Positions 57,862 to 64,000 of a stretch of DNA of 64,000 nucleotides are shown here, piece by piece; within the stretch, counting starts at the first letter, position 1, and every line of letters starts with the position of its first letter. Position numbers and translations under genes: made by a program. Below the pieces are notes generated by a model that saw only the letters and a program-made list of their open reading frames with translations, ran no database searches and had not been told where the DNA came from. Source of the DNA: Streptomyces bungoensis (GTDB taxonomy: Bacteria > Actinomycetota > Actinomycetes > Streptomycetales > Streptomycetaceae); the NCBI RefSeq assembly GCF_001514215.1, contig NZ_KQ948872.1, forward strand, positions 1 to 64,000, read 5' to 3'.

Positions 57862-59153
57862 CCGGCGGCACCGCCCCGGGGCGCGAGGTCGAGGTCGGCC
57901 CGCACCGTCCAGCCCGGGCCGGCGGGACCGGCGCTGACGTGTCCGCCGTAGAGAGCCGCTCGTTCCCGCATGCCCACCAGGCCGTGTCCTTCCTCGCCCG
58001 CCGTCGCCGGAGCACCGGCCGGAGCAGGCCGGCCGGAGTCCTCGACGGTGATCGTCAGCCGGGTGTCCGCCACGGCGATCGCCAGGTTCGCACGGGCGCC
58101 CGCGCCGGCGTGCTTCAGGGTGTTCGTCAGAGCCTCCTGCACGATGCGGTAGACCGTGAGCTGCACCCCGCTGTCGAGGGCGTCGACGTCACCGGCCGTA
58201 CGGTAGACGACGTCCAGGCCCGCGGCGCGCACCCCCTCGCACAGCGCGTCGATGTCCGCGAGTCCGGGCTGCGGGCTCAGCTCCGGCTCGGCCGGCGGGC
58301 CGTCCGCCTCGCGCAGCACGCCGAGCACCCGCCGCAGTTCGCCCAGGGCCTGACGGCCGGTGTCGCCGATGAGGTGCAGGGCCTCCTCCGCCCGCTCGGG
58401 AGCGACGGCCGTGGCGTAGGCGCCCGCGTCGGCGAGCGTGATGATGACGGACAGGTTGTGGCCGACGATGTCGTGCATCTCGCGGGCCACCCGCGTCCGC
58501 TCGGCGGCGACGGCGAGCCTGCCGCGCTGGTCGCGCTCGATCTCCAGCCGGGCCGCCCGGTCGCGCAGCCCGGCCAGCTGGGCCCGCCGGATGCGGATCA
58601 CCAGGCCGAGGGCGAGGGCCGCGGTCGCCGTGCTGAGCAGGAAGAACAACGCGTCCCAGACCGACACCGCGGTCGAGACCCGGGCCGCCACCAGGCCCAG
58701 CGCACCCGCCGTGACCGCACAGGCCCACGGCAGCTGCCGCAGCCGCCCGTGCAGGGCCAGGCTGTACAGGGCGACGAAGAGCGTGACGTCCGCGCGGAGC
58801 GAGGCGCCGAGCGACCACTGCAGGACGAACACGGCCGTGACGGCGCCGAAGGCGACGGCCGGTGCCCGGCGCCGCCACAGCAGCGGCAGCACCAGCCCGG
58901 CCTGCAGGGCCGCCATGGCCACCACCGGCAACCGGGTGAGCGCCACACGGAAGTGGCGCGGGCCGTCGCCGTCCCCGTCGAGCGCACCGGCCGCGTGCAG
59001 CAGGTCCGGCAGGCAGAACAGCAGGAAGACCAGGACCACGACCGCGGTGTCCAGCACCCACGGCCGGGCCCGGTCGGCGTGCCGGAGCCGCTGGCCGGCC
59101 CGGCCCAGCCGGGCGACCAGCGGACCCATCCCGCTGAGGTCTTCTGTGGTCAC
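57858..59153 (-). CDS. NarL-type sensor histidine kinase
   Basis: This 431-residue kinase has five to six transmembrane segments in the first 175 residues with very short external loops, so it likely senses the membrane itself. HisKA_3 has the phospho-His in RVAREMHDIVGHNLSVIITLAD, and a HATPase domain follows (EALTNTLKHAG, DSGRPAP, GHGLVGMRERAALYGG). Start is uncertain: GTG 59153 has GGTGA five nt upstream, while ATG 59129 (MGPLVARLGRAG) is the alternative. Multi-TM NarL kinases beside ABC exporters often respond to antibiotics such as lantibiotics. Confidence 0.92.
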   Translation of the reverse strand: MTTEDLSGMGPLVARLGRAGQRLRHADRARPWVLDTAVVVLVFLLFCLPDLLHAAGALDGDGDGPRHFRVALTRLPVVAMAALQAGLVLPLLWRRRAPAVAFGAVTAVFVLQWSLGASLRADVTLFVALYSLALHGRLRQLPWACAVTAGALGLVAARVSTAVSVWDALFFLLSTATAALALGLVIRIRRAQLAGLRDRAARLEIERDQRGRLAVAAERTRVAREMHDIVGHNLSVIITLADAGAYATAVAPERAEEALHLIGDTGRQALGELRRVLGVLREADGPPAEPELSPQPGLADIDALCEGVRAAGLDVVYRTAGDVDALDSGVQLTVYRIVQEALTNTLKHAGAGARANLAIAVADTRLTITVEDSGRPAPAGAPATAGEEGHGLVGMRERAALYGGHVSAGPAGPGWTVRADLDLAPRGGAAG

Positions 59154-59188
59154 GAAGGTCACCGCCCCATGATGCGGGTGGCCGGCGG

Positions 59189-60040
59189 TCACACGTCGCT
59201 GCGCACCAGCCGGTACGCCGCGCCGGCCAGCGCCAGGACCGTCCAGCCGAGGAAGACCGCGAGTCCCGCGCCCGGCGACAGGGTGGTGGAGTCGTGGGTC
59301 AGCGCGAAGAGCGACTCGCCGGCGTGGCTCGGCAGGTAGGGGTCGATGTTTCCCTGCCACGAGCTGGGCAGCAGGGAGACCAGCCCGGGTACGAGCATGA
59401 GGGCGGCCACGAGCACCGAGATGCCACCGGCCACGGACCGCAGCAGCGCGCCCAGGGCGACGCCGATCACGCCGACCAGGCCCAGGTAGAGCCCGGCACC
59501 CAGCAGACTGCGTACGACGCCGGCGTGGCCGAGGCCCATGGCGGCGGGCGTGCCCGTCACGATCCGGCCGCCGACGAGGAAGGCGGGGAACGTGCCGGCG
59601 GTCGCGACGACCAGGGCGACCAGCCCGTACACCGCCGCCTTGGACCACAGCACGGGCAGCCGGCGCGGTACGGCGGCGAGGGTGGAGCGGATCATGCCGG
59701 TGGAGTACTCGCCGGCCGTGACCAGCACGCCGAGCACCCCGAGGGCCAGTTGAGCGAAGTTCGTGCCGAAGAGGGACAGGCTCACGGCCGTCGCGGTGGC
59801 GAAGTCGCGGTCCATGGGCCGACCGGAGGTCAGACCGGACTTGTAGTGGCTCGCGGCGATGACACCGAAGGCCACGAGGAACAGCAGGCCCAGGCCGAGG
59901 GTGATCCAGGTGGAGCGCAGGGACCACAGCTTGGCCCACTCCGAGGCCAGCACGCGCCGTCCGGTCACCCGGTAGGCGGGCCGGGCCGGCGCGACCTGGT
60001 CGGACTCCGGGGTTCCGGGTGTTGCCGTGAGGGTGCTCAT
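59189..60040 (-). CDS. ABC transporter permease (copy B)
   Basis: The 283-residue ABC-2 permease is nearly superimposable on the product of 45116-45955. Shared blocks include RPAYRVTG-RVL-SEWAKLWSLRSTWITLG, SLFGTNFAQLALGVLGVLVTAGEYSTG, RRLPVLWSKAAV and LLPSSWQ---PYLPSHAGESLF. The start overlaps the ATPase stop (ATGA on the minus strand). Followed by the coupled kinase/regulator genes 36 nt later. Confidence 0.93.
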   Translation of the reverse strand: MSTLTATPGTPESDQVAPARPAYRVTGRRVLASEWAKLWSLRSTWITLGLGLLFLVAFGVIAASHYKSGLTSGRPMDRDFATATAVSLSLFGTNFAQLALGVLGVLVTAGEYSTGMIRSTLAAVPRRLPVLWSKAAVYGLVALVVATAGTFPAFLVGGRIVTGTPAAMGLGHAGVVRSLLGAGLYLGLVGVIGVALGALLRSVAGGISVLVAALMLVPGLVSLLPSSWQGNIDPYLPSHAGESLFALTHDSTTLSPGAGLAVFLGWTVLALAGAAYRLVRSDV

Positions 60041-60975
60041 GCCGCGCTCCCGGAGGTCTCGGTGCCGCTCGTGGTGCCGTGGTACTCCACGGCGTCCCGG
60101 GTCAGTTCCATGAACGCCTCCTCCAGCGACACCGCCTTCGTGGACAGTTCGAACAGCGGGATGCCGTGCTCGGCCGCCTTCAGCCCGATCCTGCGGGCGG
60201 ACATCCCCGTCACCTGCAGCTCCTCGGAGCCGATGCGGCCGGTGATCTCCACGTCCGGCCCGGACAGCACGTCCCGCAGCCGCGCGGGCTCGCTGGTCGC
60301 GACCCGGACGGTGTCGCCGCCCGCCGCGTACACCAGGTCCTGCACGGTCGTGTCGGCCAGCAGCCGTCCCCGGCCGACGACGATCAGGTGGTCCGCCACC
60401 AGTGACACCTCGCTCATCAGGTGCGAGGAGACGAACACCGTGCGCCCCTCGGCCGCGAGGGAGGTGAGCAGGTTCCGGATCCAGAGCACACCCTCGGGGT
60501 CCAGCCCGTTGACGGGCTCGTCCAGCATCACGGTCTGCGGGTCGCCGAGCAGGGCGGCGGCGATCCCGAGGCGCTGCCCCATGCCGAGGGAGAAGGCGCC
60601 GGCCCGCTTCTTCGCGACGCTGCCGAGACCGGCCAGTTCGATGACCTCGTCGACCCGGCGGGCCGGGATGCCGTGGGTGAGCGCGAGCGCCCTGAGATGG
60701 TTGTGGGCCGAGCGGCCCGGGTGGATCGACTTCGCCTCCAGCAGCGCCCCGACCTCCTGCAGGGGTGCCCGGTGGCGGGCGTAGCGCCGGCCGTTCACGG
60801 TGACGGTGCCGCCGGTCGGGGCGTCGAGACCGACGACCATCCGCATCGTCGTGGACTTGCCCGCTCCGTTGGGTCCCAGGAAGCCGGTGACCGCACCCGG
60901 CTTCACGGTGAAGTCCAGCCCGTCGACGGCCGTCTTCTCCCCGTACCTCTTGGTCAGTTGCTGTGCCTCGATCAT
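60037..60975 (-). CDS. ABC transporter ATP-binding protein (copy B)
   Basis: The 312-residue ATPase has Walker A GPNGAGKST, signature FSLGMGQRLGIAAALLGDPQ, Walker B VMLDEP and SSHLMSE. It is about 90 percent identical by eye over the first 215 residues to copy A (44163-45119) but lies on the opposite strand. Two GGTGGTACCGGGG repeats 80-125 nt upstream are likely regulatory. It belongs to an exporter unit with its own two-component system. Confidence 0.93.
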   Translation of the reverse strand: MIEAQQLTKRYGEKTAVDGLDFTVKPGAVTGFLGPNGAGKSTTMRMVVGLDAPTGGTVTVNGRRYARHRAPLQEVGALLEAKSIHPGRSAHNHLRALALTHGIPARRVDEVIELAGLGSVAKKRAGAFSLGMGQRLGIAAALLGDPQTVMLDEPVNGLDPEGVLWIRNLLTSLAAEGRTVFVSSHLMSEVSLVADHLIVVGRGRLLADTTVQDLVYAAGGDTVRVATSEPARLRDVLSGPDVEITGRIGSEELQVTGMSARRIGLKAAEHGIPLFELSTKAVSLEEAFMELTRDAVEYHGTTSGTETSGSAA

Positions 60976-61056
60976 CGGCGCTCTCTCCTCCGGACCGCGG
61001 CGCCCGGACCGCCTGGCGCCTCCTTCCTCACGCTAAGTCCGTGATCCGCCGGATCC

Positions 61057-61100
61057 GGTGGTACCGGGGACTGAAGCCCGCAGGTCAGGTGGTACCGGGG
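61057..61100. promoter_or_regulatory. two direct repeats GGTGGTACCGGGG upstream of ABC copy B
   Basis: Identical 13-mers at 61057-61069 and 61088-61100, start-to-start 31 nt (three helical turns), 82-125 nt upstream of the ATPase start. The reverse complement CCCCGGTACCACC resembles CCCCGATACCAC at 44074-44085 upstream of copy A. Probable binding sites of the NarL-type regulator encoded at the end of the unit. Confidence 0.6.
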
Positions 61101-61213
61101 TACTACGACCCGCCCTGGTGCGCACGGATGCGCGGCGACCGGTGCGCGCCGTGCCGCGCGACTGGCTGTCCGCCGCCCTGTTCGCGGCGGCCATCGCCGC
61201 CGTGGCCGTCGCG

Positions 61214-61448
61214 CCCGTCGCCGGGTTCGGCGCGCCGGCCCGGCTGGAACAGCTCGTCCGCGAACGTCTCCGGCACACCGGGACCGTCGTCGGCGACGTC
61301 GATCCGCACGGTGCCGGGGAGGCGCCGCGCGCACACGGTCGGTGGCGCCGTCGGCGGCCGGGACCGGGTCGAAGTCCTCGTCGCACAGGCCCCGGCGCAG
61401 CACGTCCCGCAGGGCGTGGTCGTCCTCGACGATCAGGATCTCGGGGCG
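61214..61448 (-). pseudogene. collapsed two-component system remnant
   Basis: From 61448 leftward the minus strand reads PEILIVEDDHALRDVLRRGL and continues CDEDFDPVPAADGA: the N-terminus of a response regulator without a start codon. After about 61331 the frame shifts and the sequence reads RRLPGTVRIDVADDGPGVPE and on to QPGRRAEPGDG, the ATP-lid region of a histidine kinase. The regulator body, kinase sensor and HisKA domain are all missing. It looks like an internal deletion that fused an OmpR-type regulator to its kinase, followed by decay. Confidence 0.7.
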
Positions 61449-61482
61449 CGTGGTTCTCCGTCGGTCGCGGCGCGGTCGCGGC

Positions 61483-62121
61483 TCAGGGGGTCAGCAGCAG
61501 AGCGCCCAGGCGCCGGGCGGTGAGCCACCGCGCCCAGGTCTCCGACCGCCGCCGGGCCGCGGCCATCGCCGCCAGTGCGACCAGGGTGCCGACCACGAGG
61601 CCGGCCAGGACGTCGTGCGGGTAGTGCGCTCCGACCCACACCCGGGAGGCTCCCATCGCCAGCGCGGCCACGATGGCGACCGCCGCGAGACGGCGTGAGA
61701 CGAACAGCAGGGCCACGGCGCCGGCGGCGGCGATGGCCGCGTGGTTGCTGGGGAAGGCCCAGTCACCGGGTGCCGGGCACGCCTCGAGGGTCCTGACGTG
61801 CAGGCTCTGGCACGGCCGGTCCTCGCGCACCGCCAGTTTCAGGACGGCGTCCACGCCGTACGCGAGGACGACGACCACCGGCACCGCCAGCGCGGCCACC
61901 GCGGCGACGGCCCCCGAGCGCCGGGCCCGCCACCAGCCGACGGCGGCGAGGACGGCGAACACCGCGAGCCCGTACGTCGACCAGGCCGACACCGTGTCGT
62001 CCAGCCAGCCGGGGGAGTGCTGGGCGAGCCGCACGACGTCCGAGTAGGCGGAGCCGTCGATGCCGGAGCCGTCGAAGGCGAGGATCACGTGGTGCGGGGC
62101 CGGGGGCGGCGGAGTGGTCAT
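61483..62121 (-). CDS. PAP2-family membrane phosphatase
   Basis: This 212-residue protein has five to six transmembrane segments and the PAP2 signature in order: KLAVREDRPCQ (KxxxxxxRP), WAFPSNHAAIAAAGA (PSxH) and ASRVWVGAHYPHDVLAG (SRxxxxxHxxxD). It hydrolyses lipid phosphates such as undecaprenyl pyrophosphate or phosphatidic acid at the outer face of the membrane. ATG 62121. A CGTCTAC-N6-GTAGACG palindrome 78 nt upstream is a candidate operator. Confidence 0.92.
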   Translation of the reverse strand: MTTPPPPAPHHVILAFDGSGIDGSAYSDVVRLAQHSPGWLDDTVSAWSTYGLAVFAVLAAVGWWRARRSGAVAAVAALAVPVVVVLAYGVDAVLKLAVREDRPCQSLHVRTLEACPAPGDWAFPSNHAAIAAAGAVALLFVSRRLAAVAIVAALAMGASRVWVGAHYPHDVLAGLVVGTLVALAAMAAARRRSETWARWLTARRLGALLLTP

Positions 62122-62198
62122 CTGGGGCGGGCCCTTTCCCTGCGGAACAGGTGGTGCGGGTGAACGGCCGGGAAGGAGCGAGCGCACAGCAGGCCAAC

Positions 62199-62218
62199 CG
62201 TCTACGGAACTGTAGACG
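62199..62218. promoter_or_regulatory. operator-like palindrome CGTCTAC-N6-GTAGACG
   Basis: Perfect 7-bp arms (62199-62205 and 62212-62218) with a GGAACT spacer, between the PAP2 gene (start 62121) and the SUKH gene stop (62262), both on the minus strand. The TCTAC...GTAGA core is like BlaI/CopY-type operators, though no such regulator is in the window. Confidence 0.5.
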
Positions 62219-62261
62219 AACGAGGGCCGCAGTCCGTTCCCGGACGCCGGGTGTCCCGGGC

Positions 62262-63059
62262 TCAGTCGCTCGCCCGGTAGTTCTCGAGGAAGGGGGTGTC
62301 GTACCAGCGGGCCAGCGTGAACGTGTGGTGCGGGTCGACGAGGGCGCGGCAGACGAACTCCGCGGCCTGGCAGTCGAAGAGGTGGTCCTCGTTGACGAAG
62401 GACCGGACCACGGCGGGCCGGCGGTCGGGGTCGCCGTCGGTCCGCCAGCAGTACAGGTCCTCGTGCTCGGTGCCCGCCCAGATGAGCAGCCCGTCCTCCC
62501 GGAGATCCGTCCACGGCTCCTGGACCAGGTCCAGCTCTCCGTCGAAGGCGCCCTCGCCGAACGTCTCGACCATGCGCTTGTAGTCGCCCGGCAGCGCGGT
62601 GCCCAGGCGGGACTCCACCTGCGCCCAGTCCATGCCGGGCCGCCGGGAGGTCCGGGTCCAGCCGGTGATCCTCACGAGCCGCTCCACCCAGTCGACGCCC
62701 TCGTCCCCGTCCGGAGCGACCGCCAACGGCTCGGGCACCTCCCGGCGGGCGACCACCAGCACCGGCCGCTCGGCCCCCTCGCTGTCCCGTGCCGTCCCTG
62801 TGCCGACCCACCGATCCTCGTCCGCCCAGGCCCGTATCCTCACGGCCCGGTCCCCGAACGGAGCGAGGAGAGCCGCGCCCCCGGACGCGTCGACCGTCGG
62901 ATCGGCGAAGCCGTCGAGCACGAGGGTGCGCGGGACGCCGTACCTGCCGGCGAGCAGGTCGGTCAGCTCCTGCGCGGCCCAGTCGCCGGGCAGGTGGACG
63001 TGACCGTCCGGGCCGAGCCGGGCCAGCAGGGCGTCGACGGTCGCTTGCGTGAGCTCCAT
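62262..63059 (-). CDS. SUKH (SMI1/KNR4-like) domain protein
   Basis: The 265-residue protein has an N-terminal region of mixed alpha/beta (about 1-125, with VLDGFADPTVDASGGAALLAPFGD) and a SUKH domain from about 130: VDWVERLVRITGWT, MDWAQVESRLGTALPGDYKRMVETFGEGAFDGELDLVQE, GLLIWAGTEHEDLYCWRTDGDP. SUKH proteins often act as immunity proteins to nuclease toxins or as general binding modules. No toxin gene is adjacent. ATG 63059. Confidence 0.85.
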   Translation of the reverse strand: MELTQATVDALLARLGPDGHVHLPGDWAAQELTDLLAGRYGVPRTLVLDGFADPTVDASGGAALLAPFGDRAVRIRAWADEDRWVGTGTARDSEGAERPVLVVARREVPEPLAVAPDGDEGVDWVERLVRITGWTRTSRRPGMDWAQVESRLGTALPGDYKRMVETFGEGAFDGELDLVQEPWTDLREDGLLIWAGTEHEDLYCWRTDGDPDRRPAVVRSFVNEDHLFDCQAAEFVCRALVDPHHTFTLARWYDTPFLENYRASD

Positions 63060-63108
63060 GGCGGACAGTGAAGCGGACGGGACCGACAGTCCCTGCGAAA
63101 CGTTCGGG

Positions 63109-63540
63109 TCAGGGCCAGACCAGGCAGTACGGCTGGTGCCCCGCCTCGTGCAGCCGGTGGCTGAAGTCCTGCCACTCGTGCAGCAGTTGGTACACGTTGA
63201 ACGCGTCGCGCGGCCCGCCCCGGTCCGGGACCGTCGACCAGATGAAGGCCGCCGCGCCCACCGCTTCCTCGCCGATGCCGCGCAGGGGGTCGACCACCGT
63301 CATGGGGAGCTTGACGACCGCGTAGTCGGGGTGCAGGACGACCAGCTCCAGCGGGGGGACCTTGTGCAGGGGCACGCCCTCGATGCCGGTGAGGACCATC
63401 GCGGCCATCGTCTCCGGCTTGATCTTGGTGAACATGCCGTTCATGCCCAGCTCGTCGCCGCCGAGTTCCTCGGGGCGCATCGAGATGGGGACGCGAGCCG
63501 CGGTCGCGCCGTCCGGCGCGCCGAAGTATTTGTACGTCAC
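63109..63540 (-). CDS. conserved hypothetical protein
   Basis: This 143-residue protein is not recognised. It reads VTYKYFGAPDGATAARVPISM..., with PLELVVLHPDYAVVKLPMTVVDPLRGIGEEAVGAAAFIWSTVPD in the middle and FNVYQLLHEWQDFSHRLHEAGHQPYCLVWP at the end; compact, cytoplasmic, aromatic-rich. GTG 63540 overlaps the stop of the upstream 91-residue ORF (GTGA). The frame itself runs on upstream to 63804, but that extension is a different reading of the 91-residue gene and looks less natural. Confidence 0.7.
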   Translation of the reverse strand: MTYKYFGAPDGATAARVPISMRPEELGGDELGMNGMFTKIKPETMAAMVLTGIEGVPLHKVPPLELVVLHPDYAVVKLPMTVVDPLRGIGEEAVGAAAFIWSTVPDRGGPRDAFNVYQLLHEWQDFSHRLHEAGHQPYCLVWP

Positions 63541-63812
63541 CCCCACCCGACCACCATTCCTGCTCCCCGCCCGGAGGCGGTCGGCCCGCGAGTCGAGCCG
63601 GCGGTCGGCCGGGCGCTCCAGCTGCCGGTCCAGCCGCTGGTCGAGCTCTCGGTCGCGCTGCCGGTCGAACCGCTCGGGCTCACCCGGTACACCTGTCTGA
63701 CGTGCTTCGGTCGCTTCCTCCGCTTCGCGCCGGTGCCTTCCCCGCCGGGCACGTCGAGGACCCAGGTCGTCAGTCCCCTCGCCCAGTCCGCCACCGCGAT
63801 GCATATCTCCAC
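63537..63812 (-). CDS. small hypothetical protein coupled to the 143-residue gene
   Basis: This 91-residue ORF starts at GTG and reads MEICIAVADWARGLTTWVLDVPGG, then a basic stretch AKRRKRPKHVRQVYRV and a Ser/Thr/Gly/Trp-rich tail. Third codon positions are nearly all G or C, better than in the overlapping frame of the downstream gene. Its TGA overlaps the next GTG. Not recognised; alternatively these bases encode an Arg/Asp-rich N-terminal extension of the next protein. Confidence 0.5.
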   Translation of the reverse strand: MEICIAVADWARGLTTWVLDVPGGEGTGAKRRKRPKHVRQVYRVSPSGSTGSATESSTSGWTGSWSARPTAGSTRGPTASGRGAGMVVGWG

Positions 63813-64000
63813 CCGACTGCTTTTCTAGGACGCGTGGCCCCCGCCGCGCAACCCGATCATCGTGTCAGTGACCTCCCCCACGGCCGCTCGCCGAAACGTG
63901 CGGTGAACCATCGGGTCCGCGGGAGCTTCCCGGTCACTGATCACTACGTGCCGTATGAGCTGTGTGTATCAGTTCTCAGTCTCGCAGATGCGGCGGCAGG

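Noticed and set aside
61483..62811. Long minus-strand frame joining PAP2 with upstream sequence
   Set aside because: The upstream portion is an alternative reading of the SUKH gene; PAP2 begins at ATG 62121.

Overview
The window is about 64 kb of very GC-rich DNA with the marks of a Streptomyces chromosome: dense genes, almost exclusively G/C third codon positions, many GTG starts and frequent ATGA/GTGA stop-start overlaps. The core gene order (bdtA-like HTH gene, bS22-type small ribosomal protein, rsbN, bldN, HAD phosphatase, glutaredoxin, rex-hemA-hemC-hemD, hemB, argS, lysS) matches, from memory and in reverse orientation, the SCO3303-SCO3331 part of S. coelicolor. No database was searched.

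Layout. 1-7.8 kb: HAD hydrolase, membrane protein, MFS transporter overlapping an AcuC-type deacetylase, a putative phosphatase, the BdtA-like HTH protein, bS22, an epimerase and a PlsC-like acyltransferase. 7.9-12.3 kb: the developmental sigma factor BldN and its anti-sigma factor RsbN (minus strand), a HAD-IB phosphatase and a glutaredoxin-like protein. 12.4-17.8 kb: the redox-controlled rex-hemA-hemC-hemD operon, with a clear Rex operator and stop-start overlaps at every junction; hemC carries two in-frame palindromic insertions. 17.9-22.4 kb: a probable insertion between the heme genes (VOC protein, WYL regulator, membrane protein, secreted PLD-like protein, alpha/beta hydrolase). 22.7-27.4 kb: hemB, an aminotransferase, a zinc-ribbon protein, a DUF4253 protein and a polytopic membrane protein. 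27.4-36 kb: argS and class I lysS (divergent), DUF2637 membrane protein, two lipoproteins, RtcB. 36-43.2 kb: SDR, YnfA, MarR, an MprAB-like two-component system, an MprF-like synthase, and decayed remnants.

The last third, 44-62 kb, looks accessory and resistance-oriented. Two closely related ABC ATPase/permease cassettes (44.2-46.0 kb on +, 59.2-61.0 kb on -) form an inverted duplication around three toxic-ion modules. The first is an ArsR-type sensor with an alpha5 DxH...HxxH metal site, divergent from a P1B-4-type (SPC/HEGST) metal ATPase and a coupled Cys-rich [2Fe-2S] protein. The second is a fluoride module: a riboswitch-like leader, two crcB genes with a DUF190 gene between them, and an MFS transporter, all joined by GTGA overlaps. 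The third is an arsenic module with two ArsR, ArsC, an aquaporin and an ArsO-like flavoprotein, but no ArsB or Acr3 pump. The second ABC cassette runs on into its own NarL-type two-component system, and beside it lies a collapsed remnant of another two-component pair. PAP2, SUKH and two unrecognised coupled genes close the window.
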